DNA from: an uncultured Acetobacteraceae bacterium | GTDB taxonomy: Bacteria; Pseudomonadota; Alphaproteobacteria; Acetobacterales; Acetobacteraceae | DNA length: 64,000 bases | Reading direction: 5' to 3' | Assembly (NCBI GenBank): GCA_903877125.1 | Contig: CAIRCM010000008.1 | Coordinates: 1 to 64,000 of the forward strand | In this document: positions 54,799-64,000 of the stretch, one piece after another | Position numbering within the stretch: the stretch's first letter is position 1 | Layout: each line of letters opens with the position of its first letter | The notes under the pieces: model-generated | Database searches by the model: none | What the model was told of the DNA's origin: nothing | What the model saw: the letters and a program-made list of their open reading frames with translations, nothing else | Position numbers and translations under genes: made by a program

Positions 54799-56289
54799 TT
54801 ATGTTTCCGGCAACGCCATGCGCCGGATGGTGCCCGTCGTGCTGTGGCCTTCTTCCAGCGTGACCAGCAGCACCTCGCCGCCCCAACCCATGACCTCCCG
54901 GGCGCCGACGACCTGATCCACGGTGTAATCCGATCCTTTGACCAATACATCGGGCTTCAGCGCCTGGATCATCTCCAACGGGGTGTCCTCGTCGAACAGC
55001 GTCACCAGATCCACCGGCGCCATCGATGCCATAACGATGGCTCGGGCGGTCTCGCTTTGCAGCGGGCGGTTCGGCCCTTTCAGCCGCTTGACCGAAGCAT
55101 CGGTGTTCAACGCCACGATCAGCCGGTCGCAGGCGGCGCGCGCCTCCGACAGCAGGCGAACATGGCCCGGATGGATCAGATCGAAGCAGCCATTCGCGAA
55201 ACCGACGCGCAGCCCCATTTCGTGCCAGGTTTCGACCTGCGCCATGGCTTCGCCAAGCGTCGCGACCTTACGGTCGGTCACCGCCAGGTCGCGCCGGTGC
55301 AGCGCGCCCAGCAGTTCCTGGCGGGTGACCGTCGCGGTGCCCTGTTTGCCAACCGAGATGCCGGCGGTGACGTTCGCAAGCCGAGCGGCGTCGGGCAGCG
55401 AGGCGCCGGCCCCCAGCGCGACGGCAAGCGCGGCCACCAGCGTATCCCCCGCGCCCGACACGTCCGCGACCTCCCGGGCTCGGGTGGGCAGATGCATGGC
55501 ATCGCGGTCGCGCCGGACGAGGGTCAGTCCCTTGGCCGAACGGGTGACCAGCACGGCCTCGCCCTGCGTGGCGGCAAGGGCGGCGCGTCCGGCGGCATCG
55601 GCCTCGGCGTCGTGTTCTGCCCCGATCCGGGTGGCGGCGCGGACTTCGTGCTCATTCGGGGTCAGGATCGTGGCGCCGCGATAGGCGCTGAAATCGGCGC
55701 GTTTGGGGTCGGCGATGACGATGCGCCCCGCCTGGGCGGCCAAAGCGAGCGTTGCCGTCAGCACCCGGTCGCATAATACCCCTTTGGCGTAGTCCGACAG
55801 GACAACGATGTCGGTACGCCCAAGCGCAGCTTCGACCCGGGCGATGACGGCGGTGGCGGTCTCGGCGTCCAGCGGTGCGACAACTTCTTCGTCGAGGCGC
55901 AGCAACTGGTGCGAGCCGGCCATGAACCGGGTCTTCGCGGTGGTGGGGCGGTCGGACGCGATCGTCAGGCTGGACACGATATTGGGGGTGTCGGTCAGCA
56001 ATGCCCCGATCTCCGCCCCGGCGACATCGGCGCCCACGACCCCGATCAGTTCGGCGTGTCCCCCCAGCGTCGCCACGTTCAGCGCTACGTTGGCCGACCC
56101 ACCCAACGTCGAGCGACGTTCGTCGGGCCGCAGAACGGGGATCGGCGCTTCGGGGGACAGGCGCGACACGGCCCCCGTGACGTAGCGATCCAGGATGACG
56201 TCGCCCACGACCAGCACCCGCGCGCGCGGGAAATGCCGCACGATGTCCGCGAGGCCGGTGTCGCCTTGAGGATGGTCACTGTCCGCCAT
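54799..56289 (-). CDS. hldE: Bifunctional heptose-7-phosphate kinase/heptose-1-phosphate adenylyltransferase
   Basis: HldE makes ADP-D-glycero-beta-D-manno-heptose for the lipopolysaccharide core. The 496-residue protein has an N-terminal PfkB-type kinase (VLVVGDVILDRYVTG, GGSANVALNVATLGG, DVSGAGDTLVAALAVALG) and a C-terminal nucleotidyltransferase with FANGCFDLIHPGHVRLL carrying the HxGH motif. I chose the ATG at 56289. It lies opposite the repeat protein and giant glycosyltransferase gene, whose GT9 domain would use heptose. Confidence 0.95.
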   Translation of the reverse strand: MADSDHPQGDTGLADIVRHFPRARVLVVGDVILDRYVTGAVSRLSPEAPIPVLRPDERRSTLGGSANVALNVATLGGHAELIGVVGADVAGAEIGALLTDTPNIVSSLTIASDRPTTAKTRFMAGSHQLLRLDEEVVAPLDAETATAVIARVEAALGRTDIVVLSDYAKGVLCDRVLTATLALAAQAGRIVIADPKRADFSAYRGATILTPNEHEVRAATRIGAEHDAEADAAGRAALAATQGEAVLVTRSAKGLTLVRRDRDAMHLPTRAREVADVSGAGDTLVAALAVALGAGASLPDAARLANVTAGISVGKQGTATVTRQELLGALHRRDLAVTDRKVATLGEAMAQVETWHEMGLRVGFANGCFDLIHPGHVRLLSEARAACDRLIVALNTDASVKRLKGPNRPLQSETARAIVMASMAPVDLVTLFDEDTPLEMIQALKPDVLVKGSDYTVDQVVGAREVMGWGGEVLLVTLEEGHSTTGTIRRMALPET

Positions 56290-56450
56290 AAGGCCCGTCT
56301 TCCTGTTGTCGTGCCTGCCCGATAGCACCCCCAACCGGAGCCCGCACCGGTAAAAAATGCGGTCGAGGCGGTTCCCATCGGTCGCCGCCGCTTGTATTCA
56401 TTCCCGGTGTTTTCGTCTTTGGGGCCAGTGCCCATCAGCCCGGAGCAGTC

Positions 56451-56846
56451 GTGAAATACATTCCTCCCTTCGATCTCATCCGGCGTTCGGTGGAGATATC
56501 CACCATACGCGGCGAATTGCGGGTCAATGTCTCCTACGACGATTTTCTCCGTTTGTTGAAAAAGATGATCGTGGGGATCGACGTCGATGAGGAATGGTAC
56601 CTGCGCACCTATGAGGACATAGCCGAAGCCGTCCGGTCGGGGGCGATCAGCTCCGCGCGGCACCATTTCGTGGAGGATGGTTACTTCGAAGGCCGGCTGC
56701 CCTTCCCGATCGGGGTCGATGAGCAGTGGTATATGAGCCAGTACCCCGATGTCGGCGACAGCGTGCGGCGCGGGCTTTTGCCATCGGCCCAGACCCACTT
56801 TGACGAGGACGGGTACCGCGAGGGGCGCCTGCCCTTTGGAATGTAG
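56451..56846 (+). CDS. Small protein with two tandem glycan-locus repeats
   Basis: A 131-residue protein with no signal peptide. Two repeats with a period of 44 residues (about 45-85 and 89-129) share VDExWYxxxYxDxxxxVRxG, SAxxHFxxDGYxEGRLPF. Similar repeats are found in glycosyltransferases and surface-glycan proteins, where they are thought to mediate interactions. The N-terminal 40 residues are unrelated. It precedes the large glycosyltransferase by about 100 bases. Function unknown. Confidence 0.75.
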   Translation: MKYIPPFDLIRRSVEISTIRGELRVNVSYDDFLRLLKKMIVGIDVDEEWYLRTYEDIAEAVRSGAISSARHHFVEDGYFEGRLPFPIGVDEQWYMSQYPDVGDSVRRGLLPSAQTHFDEDGYREGRLPFGM

Positions 56847-56949
56847 CCGTCCGTGCTACAAGCCCGACCGAACAGACGATATCCGAAGGTAGGTCGTGCA
56901 TGAAGGCGTTTGTCGGGCAAGGCGCGAACGGATCGGCGCGAGGTTGCCC

Positions 56950-59900
56950 ATGACCCGCAACCCCCGCACCTTGCCTGCCGGAACGACTGCGCGAGGCCAC
57001 CGGCGCAGGCCGATCAGGATCGAGGTTGATCCGGCTGTGTCCGGCGGATTTTTGCTGGGCCGGTTCGATGTGTTGATCCGGGGAGCGGTTGTCTCCGCTT
57101 CGGCCGTCGAGGAAATCGATCTGCTGATGGGCGGTGCGCCAGTCAGCACAGCGCGTTACGGCGATCCAGACCGGCGGGCGGGGAAATACGGCTTCCATTT
57201 CAACCTGCCGCGTTTGCGGGCGATGGCCGGCGGCTACTACAACCTGAGTATTCGCGCACGCACGGTCGATGGCGACGTGCACGAGGAAGCCTATGAACTG
57301 GCAGTCGCGCCGGACGATCCGGCCCCGGTGAGCCTGCTGTCCGGGGCCGTGCGAAGGCCGAAGGCGGGGCCGGGGCCGATGCCGCCGGTCATCGTCTACG
57401 TCGAACAAGCCGACATCGATGCTGACGGAACCGTTGTGGTGAAGGGCTGGGCGGTCTCGACGGCGGCGCCGGCTACGGTTCAGGTATATGTCGGCGACAG
57501 CCAGATTGCCGCCGCCGCGCCGGGGGAGGAACGCGATGATGTCGCGAAGGCCTATCCGGACTACCCGAATGCCGCCCTGGCGGGATTTAGCCTCTCGGTG
57601 CGCGTCGATGATCCGCAACGCCAGGCGCGCGCGGTGCGGGTCGAAACCCTTGGCCCCCGCGGCATCGCCCATGCGGTCGCGGTGCCGCTGGAGCGCCTGT
57701 CCAGCCGCGGGCCCGCGCCCGCGGCGGCTGCACCGGGGCCAGTCATCCCCACGGCGGAACCCGTCGCGCGGCATCCGATCCACATGTTCTGCGACAGCGT
57801 GACCTTGGCGGAGGACGGCTTTCTCACGCTGTCCGGATGGGCGACATGTGCCGACGATATTTCCACGGTGCTGATTTATCTGGACGGTATTTTGGTTGGT
57901 GAAGCGGAGCGTGGCCGCGAACGTCCCGATGTCGCGAGGCATTACGGAGCCATTCCGTCTTCGGCCCGTGCCGGATTCGAATTTCGTCGGCGCATGGCCG
58001 ACACGGTGGGAACCGAACATACGGTGCGCCTGCTGGTGCGCAGCGGCGCGGGGGAGGAACGGGAGGAAACCCTCGCCATCTCGTCGATTACGCCGGTGGC
58101 GACTGTCGCCCCATCCGGCCCGGCGTTCGATTCGACCGAACCCGAGGAGTTTCGGTTTCAGCTCGATTCGCCACGGGTCGTGGACGGCGCCGCCGTCGCG
58201 ATCGTCACCCGGCGCTTGACCGTCGAAGGGTGGGTGTTGGCGCGATCCGGCGTCGCTGGGGTCGACGTCGTCCTGAACGGCCAGCGTCTGGGGGAGGTTC
58301 ATTACGGCCTCGTCAGGCAGGATGTCGGAATGGCGTTTCCCGACTGGAACAATGCCAACCGCGGGGGATTCGTCTTCCATTGTCCCCCGCGCAGCTTGCG
58401 CAATGGAGTGCACGACCTGCGCATGGAAGTACGCGCCAAAAACGGCAACGTTCTTACCCAGTCGTTCAGGATCGAGGTGCAAAAAGCCGAGGATGAGGAC
58501 AATATCGCCCTCATCCGGCGCCGGGTGTCGCGGGTGGAAAGCGATATGCTCGATGCCATACTGGCCGATCTGACGGGCACCGGCATGCCGTTGCGGTTCG
58601 CGCTGTTTCTGCGCCAGTCCGGCGCGGTCGATCCCGACGCGCTTTCAGCCACGCTGAATGCGCTGCGGCTGCAATGTTTCCGCGATTGGCGACTCACGAT
58701 CCTCGCGGACGACCCGGCGAACCGGGCCCCGGTCGCCGCCGTCCTGGACACCTTTGGCGAAGCGTTCGCGGCGATGGCGACCATCGTCGCACCGGACGAC
58801 GAGGCATGGCGGGAACCGCTGGGGCCCGACGGCGGGCTGGTCGGTTTCCTCTGTCCCGGCGACGAACTGGGGGCCGACGCCCTGATCGAATTTGCGCTGG
58901 CTCGGAGATTGCGGCCGGCTGCCGACTTCCTTTATGCCGATGAGACGAGACTGAGTGTTGTCACTCAGGAACGGGAGCCGTTCTTCAAACCGGACTTCTC
59001 CCCCGACCTGTTGTTGTCCACCAACTATATTGGGCGGCCATGGGTGGCTGACGCCTCCGTGATCAATCGGCTTCTGGTCGCGCCAGCCGATCTGGCCAGC
59101 ACCGGCGAATACGATCTGGTGCTGCGCGCGACCGAAGCGGCCGGAAACGTCCATCATATCCCTAAAATTTTGTGCGCGCGTGGCCCGGCGGCGCTCGACA
59201 GCGATGAAACAGGCATGGAAGCCCTGACAAGGGCGGTCAAACGCCGGGGCATAGTCGCTGATGTGCTGCCGACACCGGTCGCGGGCACTTGGCGCGTCAG
59301 GCGGGCGTTGACCTCGACGCCCAAGGTTTCCATCGTCATCCCGACCTGCGCCGCGCACGGGTATATCGAGACCTGTATCGAAACCCTGCGGGCGACGACC
59401 CGCTATCCGAATTTCGAAATCATCGTCATCGACAATATTCCGGTCAGCCAGATGGCATGGAAGATCTGGTTGCGGAAGCATGCCGACAAGATCGTCGACA
59501 TGCCGCTGGCGTTCAACTGGTCGCGCTTCAACAACACCGCGGTCGACGCCGCCGATGGCGAATTCGTGCTGTTCCTCAACGACGATACCGAATTCGATCA
59601 GCCGGATTGGCTGGACGCGCTCATGGAGCATGCGCAGCGCGCCGCGGTTGGGGTCGTCGGCGCAAGACTGCTCTACCCCGACCGCAGGGTGCAGCATGCG
59701 GGTATGTTCTTGGCACGCAATGGCATTGGTCGCCACGCATTCCGTTTCGAAAAAGAACACGACCCCGGGTATTTCGGATTATCGCTGACCCAGCGCAACA
59801 CGATCGCCGTCACCGGCGCTTGCATGCTGGTCCGGCGGTCGGTGTTCGACGCCCTGGGGCGCTTCGATGAAGCGCATGAAATCGTCAACAATGACCTCGA

Positions 59901-61290
59901 TTTTTGTCTGCGGGCGCACCAGGCGGGGCTGCTGACCGTCTACACACCCTACGCGACGGTCATTCATCACGAACTCGCCAGCCGGGAGGGGTTGGAGGAC
60001 GTCTACGACCTGGGCCATTTCAACAGCCAATGGCGGACCAGATTCGCGGCGGGGGATCCGTATTTCAACCCGAATTTATCGCGTAATGCCGATGATTACC
60101 GATTGGACGACGAGCCGGTGGAAGTGGTGCACCCCGGCTATCCGCTGTTTCGTACGGACGATATCCAACGCATACTGGTCGTGAAACTCGATCATATCGG
60201 GGATTTCGTCACCGCATTGCCTGCGATCCGATATTTGCGGCGTATTTTTCCCCACGCGGAAATCAGTGTTCTCGCGGGGCCGGCATCGCACGCCTTCGCC
60301 AGTATGGAACCGGCGATCGACGAATTCATTGAATTCTCTTTCTTCCACAGCCGTTCGCAATTGGGGGAACGAGGCCTAACGCCTGACGATTTTGCCGGAC
60401 TCGCTGAGCGATTGAAACCGCGACGTTTCGATCTTGCCGTCGATTTGCGAAAGCACACATCGACCCGCGATGTCCTTCGCTACACCGGTGCCCGGTTTCT
60501 CGCGGGTTTCAACTACCTCGGCCAATATCCGTTTCTGGATATTTCGTTGGAGTGGGACGGCGACCGGGGATTGCAGCGCAAGCATGTGCATGTCATCGAC
60601 GATCTGATGATTCTGGCCACGGCGATCGGCCGAGCGACGGGGGCCGGCCGGGCGCCGATTCAGGGCAATTTCGAACCATTGCCGGTGGATGAATTTCCGG
60701 AACAGATACAAAAAATATTCGATAAACCGGTCGTCGCGGTGCATCCCGGCGCCGGCAACATCACCAAGCAGTGGCCGGTCGAGCATTTCTCCGCTCTGAT
60801 CGATCTGTTGATTGAACGGAACGGTGTCAATGTGTTGCTGATCGGCGGTCCGGATGAGGTCGGGATCGCTGATACGCTTCGAGAAAGCGTGCTTCACAAG
60901 GGGGCCGTTGCCTCCATGGCCGGGCAGACTTCGCTGGTCATGCTGCCGCGCGTCCTCGCTGCCTGCGTGCTGTATATCGGTAACGACAGCGGCCCCAAAC
61001 ACATCGCGGCCGCCATGGGCATGCCGACGATCGGAATTCACTCCGGGGTGGTCGACGCCGCGGAATGGGGCCCGGTGGGCCCGCGCGCGGTGGCGGTGCG
61101 GCGAAATATGACCTGTAGCCCATGCTATCTCGCGGACGCCGCCGACTGCCCGCGCGCTCTCGCCTGCCTGCGCGGCCTCGACGCCACCCACGTCCACAAC
61201 TTGGCCGAAGTCCTGCTCGGTCGCACAACCGCCCGATCCCGACCGCTTGGGCGCCCCGACGCCGGGCAACAGGCCCAGGAGGCACCGTGA
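56950..61290 (+). CDS. Giant glycosyltransferase fusion: four beta-sandwich modules, two GT2 domains, GT9
   Basis: A 1446-residue protein. Residues about 22-120, 148-248, 276-378 and 401-515 are four similar beta-rich modules sharing a GW...vylDG...vG...R.DV...aGF pattern. Residues about 540-760 are a degenerate GT2 (FFKPDFSPDLLLSTNYIG). Residues about 790-1040 are a full GT2 with VSIVIPTCAAHGYIETCIET and NDDTEFD (Asp878-879), and residues about 1072-1430 a GT9 heptosyltransferase-type domain with ILVVKLDHIGDFVTALPAI, HPGAGNITKQWP (His1265) and GNDSGPKHIAAA. An upstream GTG at 56896 is possible. No signal peptide or membrane segment. It likely builds a heptose-containing surface glycan. Confidence 0.9.
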   Translation: MTRNPRTLPAGTTARGHRRRPIRIEVDPAVSGGFLLGRFDVLIRGAVVSASAVEEIDLLMGGAPVSTARYGDPDRRAGKYGFHFNLPRLRAMAGGYYNLSIRARTVDGDVHEEAYELAVAPDDPAPVSLLSGAVRRPKAGPGPMPPVIVYVEQADIDADGTVVVKGWAVSTAAPATVQVYVGDSQIAAAAPGEERDDVAKAYPDYPNAALAGFSLSVRVDDPQRQARAVRVETLGPRGIAHAVAVPLERLSSRGPAPAAAAPGPVIPTAEPVARHPIHMFCDSVTLAEDGFLTLSGWATCADDISTVLIYLDGILVGEAERGRERPDVARHYGAIPSSARAGFEFRRRMADTVGTEHTVRLLVRSGAGEEREETLAISSITPVATVAPSGPAFDSTEPEEFRFQLDSPRVVDGAAVAIVTRRLTVEGWVLARSGVAGVDVVLNGQRLGEVHYGLVRQDVGMAFPDWNNANRGGFVFHCPPRSLRNGVHDLRMEVRAKNGNVLTQSFRIEVQKAEDEDNIALIRRRVSRVESDMLDAILADLTGTGMPLRFALFLRQSGAVDPDALSATLNALRLQCFRDWRLTILADDPANRAPVAAVLDTFGEAFAAMATIVAPDDEAWREPLGPDGGLVGFLCPGDELGADALIEFALARRLRPAADFLYADETRLSVVTQEREPFFKPDFSPDLLLSTNYIGRPWVADASVINRLLVAPADLASTGEYDLVLRATEAAGNVHHIPKILCARGPAALDSDETGMEALTRAVKRRGIVADVLPTPVAGTWRVRRALTSTPKVSIVIPTCAAHGYIETCIETLRATTRYPNFEIIVIDNIPVSQMAWKIWLRKHADKIVDMPLAFNWSRFNNTAVDAADGEFVLFLNDDTEFDQPDWLDALMEHAQRAAVGVVGARLLYPDRRVQHAGMFLARNGIGRHAFRFEKEHDPGYFGLSLTQRNTIAVTGACMLVRRSVFDALGRFDEAHEIVNNDLDFCLRAHQAGLLTVYTPYATVIHHELASREGLEDVYDLGHFNSQWRTRFAAGDPYFNPNLSRNADDYRLDDEPVEVVHPGYPLFRTDDIQRILVVKLDHIGDFVTALPAIRYLRRIFPHAEISVLAGPASHAFASMEPAIDEFIEFSFFHSRSQLGERGLTPDDFAGLAERLKPRRFDLAVDLRKHTSTRDVLRYTGARFLAGFNYLGQYPFLDISLEWDGDRGLQRKHVHVIDDLMILATAIGRATGAGRAPIQGNFEPLPVDEFPEQIQKIFDKPVVAVHPGAGNITKQWPVEHFSALIDLLIERNGVNVLLIGGPDEVGIADTLRESVLHKGAVASMAGQTSLVMLPRVLAACVLYIGNDSGPKHIAAAMGMPTIGIHSGVVDAAEWGPVGPRAVAVRRNMTCSPCYLADAADCPRALACLRGLDATHVHNLAEVLLGRTTARSRPLGRPDAGQQAQEAP

Positions 61291-62051
61291 TGCAAGATAC
61301 CGAACTGCTGGAACTCGCGGCCGGCCTCGCCTTGCGCGCGGCAGCCGTCATCCTCGAAATCCGCGCACGCGGGTTCGCGGTCGAGCGCAAGGAAGACCGC
61401 TCGGTCGTCACCGAGGCCGATCGTGCCGCCGAGGAACTCATCGTCGCCGGACTGCGTGACGCCTGCCCGGATATTCCCGTGATCGCCGAGGAAGAGGTTG
61501 CCGGCGGTCGGATCACCGCGGCGGCTCATCGGTTCTGGCTGGTCGATCCGCTGGATGGGACGCGGGAGTTCACCTCCGGCAGCGATGATTTCGCGGTCAA
61601 CATCGGTCTGGTGCGGGATGGGCGTGTCGCATTGGGCGTCGTCGGCGTGCCCGCGACCGGCGAACTGTTCGGCGGCATCGTGGGCCACGGCGCCTGGAAG
61701 CGTGTGGGCGGCCAACAAATCGCGATCCGCACCCGCGCGGTGCCGCCCGAAGGCGTGACCGTCGTCGCCAGCCGCCACCATGGTGCCGGTCCCGAACTCG
61801 ATGCGTTCCTGGCGGGACGCAGCGTCGCCGCGATCCGCAACTATGGCTCCAGCCTGAAGTTCTGCCGATTGGCCGAAGGGATCGCCGATCTTTATCCGCG
61901 CTTCGGGCGGACGATGGAATGGGACACCGGGGCGCCGCAGGCGGTGCTGGAAGCGGCGGGAGGATCGGTGCGCACCGTCGGCGGAAGCCCGCTTCTGTAC
62001 GGCAAGCCCGGCCGGGAAAACCCGCATTTCATCTGCTCGGGTGCCGGTTGA
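61290..62051 (+). CDS. cysQ: 3'(2'),5'-bisphosphate nucleotidase/inositol monophosphatase family
   Basis: A 253-residue lithium-sensitive phosphatase. EEE-type metal ligands (IAEEEVAGG) and the family signature WLVDPLDGTREF are visible, followed by the C-terminal EWDTGAPQAVLEAAGG. CysQ recycles PAP formed in sulfate assimilation; inositol or histidinol phosphatase activity is an alternative. AGGAGG at 61277-61282 favours this ATG over the GTG 3 bases earlier. It overlaps the glycosyltransferase stop by one base. Confidence 0.88.
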   Translation: MQDTELLELAAGLALRAAAVILEIRARGFAVERKEDRSVVTEADRAAEELIVAGLRDACPDIPVIAEEEVAGGRITAAAHRFWLVDPLDGTREFTSGSDDFAVNIGLVRDGRVALGVVGVPATGELFGGIVGHGAWKRVGGQQIAIRTRAVPPEGVTVVASRHHGAGPELDAFLAGRSVAAIRNYGSSLKFCRLAEGIADLYPRFGRTMEWDTGAPQAVLEAAGGSVRTVGGSPLLYGKPGRENPHFICSGAG

Positions 62052-62103
62052 CAGCAGCTTAACCGTTCTATGATGTCCGCTTGGTTACAACAGGCTGCGA
62101 TTC

Positions 62104-62913
62104 ATGCTTCTCGTCGTCGATGCGGGCAACACCAACGTCGTCTTCGCCGTCCATGACCCCTCGGGCTGGCGCGGGGTCTGGCGCATCCGCACCGATGCCC
62201 AGCGCACATCCGACGAATACGCCGTCTGGCTGCTCACCCTCCTGACCCATAGCGGCCTCAAGCCCGGCGATGTCGAAGCGGCGGTGATCGGCACCGTCGT
62301 CCCCGCCGCGCTCTATCACCTGCGCCGGCTCTGCCGGGAATGGTTCAACGTGGAGCCTCTGGTCGCCCGAGCAGCGCTGGATTGGGGGTTCGAAATCAAG
62401 GTGGACAACCCGAATGAGGTCGGGGCGGACCGCCTGCTCAACGCTCTCGCGGGGCACCGGCAGTTCGGCGGGCCGCTGATCGTGGTGGATTTCGGCACCG
62501 CCACCACCTTCGACGTCGTGGATGCGAGCGGGGCCTATCTGGGCGGGGTGATCTGTCCCGGCGTGAACCTCTCGTTGGAGGCTTTGCATCAGGCGGCGGC
62601 GCGCCTCCCGCGCATTGGCATGGGCCGTCCCCAATCGGTGATCGGCCGGGCGACGGTGCCGGCCATGCAATCGGGTGTGTTCTGGGGATATATCGGGCTG
62701 ATCGAGGGGCTTCTCGCCCGCATCATGGGCGAATTCGGCTGCAAGATGAAGGTGATCGCCACCGGCGGCCTGGCGCCCCTGTTCTCCGAGGGCACGACGA
62801 TGATCGATCACATCCTGCCCGACCTGACCCTGGATGGTCTGCTGATGCTCGCGGAACGCAACCCCGCGCCCCCGATCCCGCGGGAGCGAAGCCGGATGAT
62901 CGAGCCGGAATAG
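62104..62913 (+). CDS. coaX: Type III pantothenate kinase
   Basis: CoaX phosphorylates pantothenate, the first step of coenzyme A synthesis; type III enzymes need a monovalent cation and are not feedback-inhibited. The 269-residue protein has [39 protein letters not shown] and [12 protein letters not shown]. It is next to rnj, the usual alphaproteobacterial order. Confidence 0.95.
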   Translation: MLLVVDAGNTNVVFAVHDPSGWRGVWRIRTDAQRTSDEYAVWLLTLLTHSGLKPGDVEAAVIGTVVPAALYHLRRLCREWFNVEPLVARAALDWGFEIKVDNPNEVGADRLLNALAGHRQFGGPLIVVDFGTATTFDVVDASGAYLGGVICPGVNLSLEALHQAAARLPRIGMGRPQSVIGRATVPAMQSGVFWGYIGLIEGLLARIMGEFGCKMKVIATGGLAPLFSEGTTMIDHILPDLTLDGLLMLAERNPAPPIPRERSRMIEPE

Positions 62914-62994
62914 CAGGCAAACCGCGATAAACTCGACGCGGGCGGTGCATCGCATGTATAGGGCCTCCGACATGTATTGCACTGACAGGATTTC

Positions 62995-64000
62995 ATGAAC
63001 GCGGCGATTGGCGACCTTGCGTTCCTGCCTTTGGGCGGAACGGGCGAAATCGGGATGAATCTCAACCTCTACCGCTGCAAGACGCCAAAAGGCGACCGTT
63101 GGCTGGCGGTGGATTGCGGTATCGGCTTCGGTGGTGCGGAACACCCCGAGGTCGAGGTGATGACGCCCGATCCCGGCTTCATCGCGGACCGGCGGGATGC
63201 GCTGGTGGGCCTGGTGATCACCCACGCACACGAAGACCATCTTGGCGCGGTGGCACATCTGTGGCCGCAACTGCGCTGCCCGGTCTACGCAACCCCCTTC
63301 GCCGCGAGCGTGCTGCGCCGCAAGCTGGGCGAGGCCGGGCTGGTCCGAGACGTGAAGCTGAACGTGGTACCGCCGGGTGGGGAGATCGCCCTGGCGCCGT
63401 TCAAGCTGCGTTTCATCCGGATGTCGCACTCGATCCCGGAATCGCAGGCGCTGGTGATCGACACGCCCTATGGCGTGGTCCTCCACACCGGTGACTGGAA
63501 GCTCGACCCCACGCCGCTGCTCGGTCCCCCCTCCGATGAGGCCGCGTTGGCCGCCCTGGGGGAACGGGGCGTGCTGGCCATGGTCTGCGATTCCACCAAT
63601 GCGATGGTGGAAGGGACCTCCGGCAGCGAACTCGATGTGCGCCGCAGCCTCACCGCGCTGATCCGGGGCATTCGCCGGGGACGGGTCGCGGTGACCTGTT
63701 TCGCCAGCAACGTCGCGCGTATGGAAAGTATCGCGATCGCGGCCAGGGAAGCGGGGCGCAGCACGGCCCTCGTTGGCCGCTCGCTGCGCAACATGGACGC
63801 GGCGGCGCGGGAATGCGGTTATCTCAAAGGTCTGCCGCCATTCCTGACCGAGGATGACGTGGACGACGTCTCCGACGACCACATCGTGCTGATCGTCACC
63901 GGCAGCCAGGGCGAACCGCGCAGCGCTTTGTCCCGAATCGCGATGGACACCCACCCCCGGGTCGCCTTGGGGGAAGGCGATACGGTCATTTTCTCCTCCC
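62995..64000 (+). CDS. rnj: Ribonuclease J, 3' end cut by window
   Basis: RNase J is a metallo-beta-lactamase-type endo- and 5'-exoribonuclease for RNA maturation and decay. The first 335 codons are present. LPLGGTGEIGMNLNLY starts it, VITHAHEDHLGAV is the zinc motif HxHxDH, VVLHTGDWKLDPTPL and CDSTNAMVEGTSGSE follow, and IVTGSQGEPRSALSRIA lies near the end. The gene continues past base 64000. It is preceded by coaX with an 81-base gap. Confidence 0.96.
   Translation, partial: MNAAIGDLAFLPLGGTGEIGMNLNLYRCKTPKGDRWLAVDCGIGFGGAEHPEVEVMTPDPGFIADRRDALVGLVITHAHEDHLGAVAHLWPQLRCPVYATPFAASVLRRKLGEAGLVRDVKLNVVPPGGEIALAPFKLRFIRMSHSIPESQALVIDTPYGVVLHTGDWKLDPTPLLGPPSDEAALAALGERGVLAMVCDSTNAMVEGTSGSELDVRRSLTALIRGIRRGRVAVTCFASNVARMESIAIAAREAGRSTALVGRSLRNMDAAARECGYLKGLPPFLTEDDVDDVSDDHIVLIVTGSQGEPRSALSRIAMDTHPRVALGEGDTVIFSS

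Noticed and set aside
56647-58482. 611-codon minus-strand open frame opposite the glycosyltransferase
   Set aside because: Shadow frame without domains; the plus-strand modules are clearly coding.
62068-63954. 628-codon minus-strand open frame opposite coaX and rnj
   Set aside because: Antisense to two well-supported genes; its translation is rich in His, Arg and Gln with no recognisable domain, as expected for shadow frames in GC-rich DNA.

Overview
The window is high-GC chromosomal DNA from an alphaproteobacterium. Gene content (ftsE-ftsX-ydcF-plsC-DUF2125, nth with DUF2244, fur-olsB-lnt, pst-phoU-phoB, hldE, coaX next to rnj) fits a free-living Rhodospirillales/Acetobacteraceae-type organism. 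This placement is inferred from gene families, not from a marker tree. I see no rRNA, tRNA, CRISPR array, prophage or intact insertion sequence. Two genes are cut by the window ends: alaS on the left and rnj on the right.

1-13.1 kb: the 3' part of alaS, an orphan peptide-type ABC substrate-binding protein, an aldonate dehydratase, an FkbM methyltransferase, a small secreted protein and an SDR that lacks its catalytic tyrosine. Then come pdxA and a tightly coupled envelope operon ftsE-ftsX-ydcF-plsC (4-base overlaps), followed by a DUF2125 protein. 13.1-22.5 kb: nth, DUF2244, an XRE regulator, the fur-olsB-lnt operon, a TetR regulator with a perfect 18-bp palindrome at its promoter, the LplT-Aas fusion it is probably linked to, and two tiny stress-type proteins. 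22.6-34.5 kb: dapA, smpB, a molybdopterin/peroxidase/CMD operon, a newly noticed 27-codon membrane ORF, a serine hydrolase, SDR, thiolase, HSL-type hydrolase, ABC-F ATPase and N-acyl-D-amino-acid deacylase. A 48-bp MITE-like element lies between two convergent genes.

34.5-48.7 kb: a LysR/transporter divergent pair with operator-like repeats, a pseudo-receiver protein, a diheme cytochrome c, a sulfatase and a flavin-dependent monooxygenase pair. The phosphate operon pstS-pstC-pstA-pstB-phoU-phoB follows on the minus strand. It has a clear Pho box and -10 element, but pstC carries a one-base frameshift and no phoR is present. A decayed substrate-binding-protein fragment lies just upstream, where phoR is often found. 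An MFS transporter and ArsR regulator follow. 48.7-64 kb: ftsB, a class II aldolase with orphan oppD-oppF ATPases, a Baeyer-Villiger-type monooxygenase with a TetR-like operator, a CnbZ/Rid-like deaminase, hldE, and divergently a small repeat protein plus a 1446-residue glycosyltransferase fusion. cysQ, coaX and rnj complete the window.

The least ordinary locus is 54.8-61.3 kb. HldE makes an ADP-heptose precursor, and a single polypeptide joins four beta-sandwich modules, two GT2 domains and a GT9 (heptosyltransferase-type) domain, preceded by a small tandem-repeat protein. This looks like a compact surface-glycan assembly unit. Other points of note are the TetR-operator-LplT-Aas lipid module, the tiny membrane ORF with a consensus ribosome binding site, and the frameshifted pstC.
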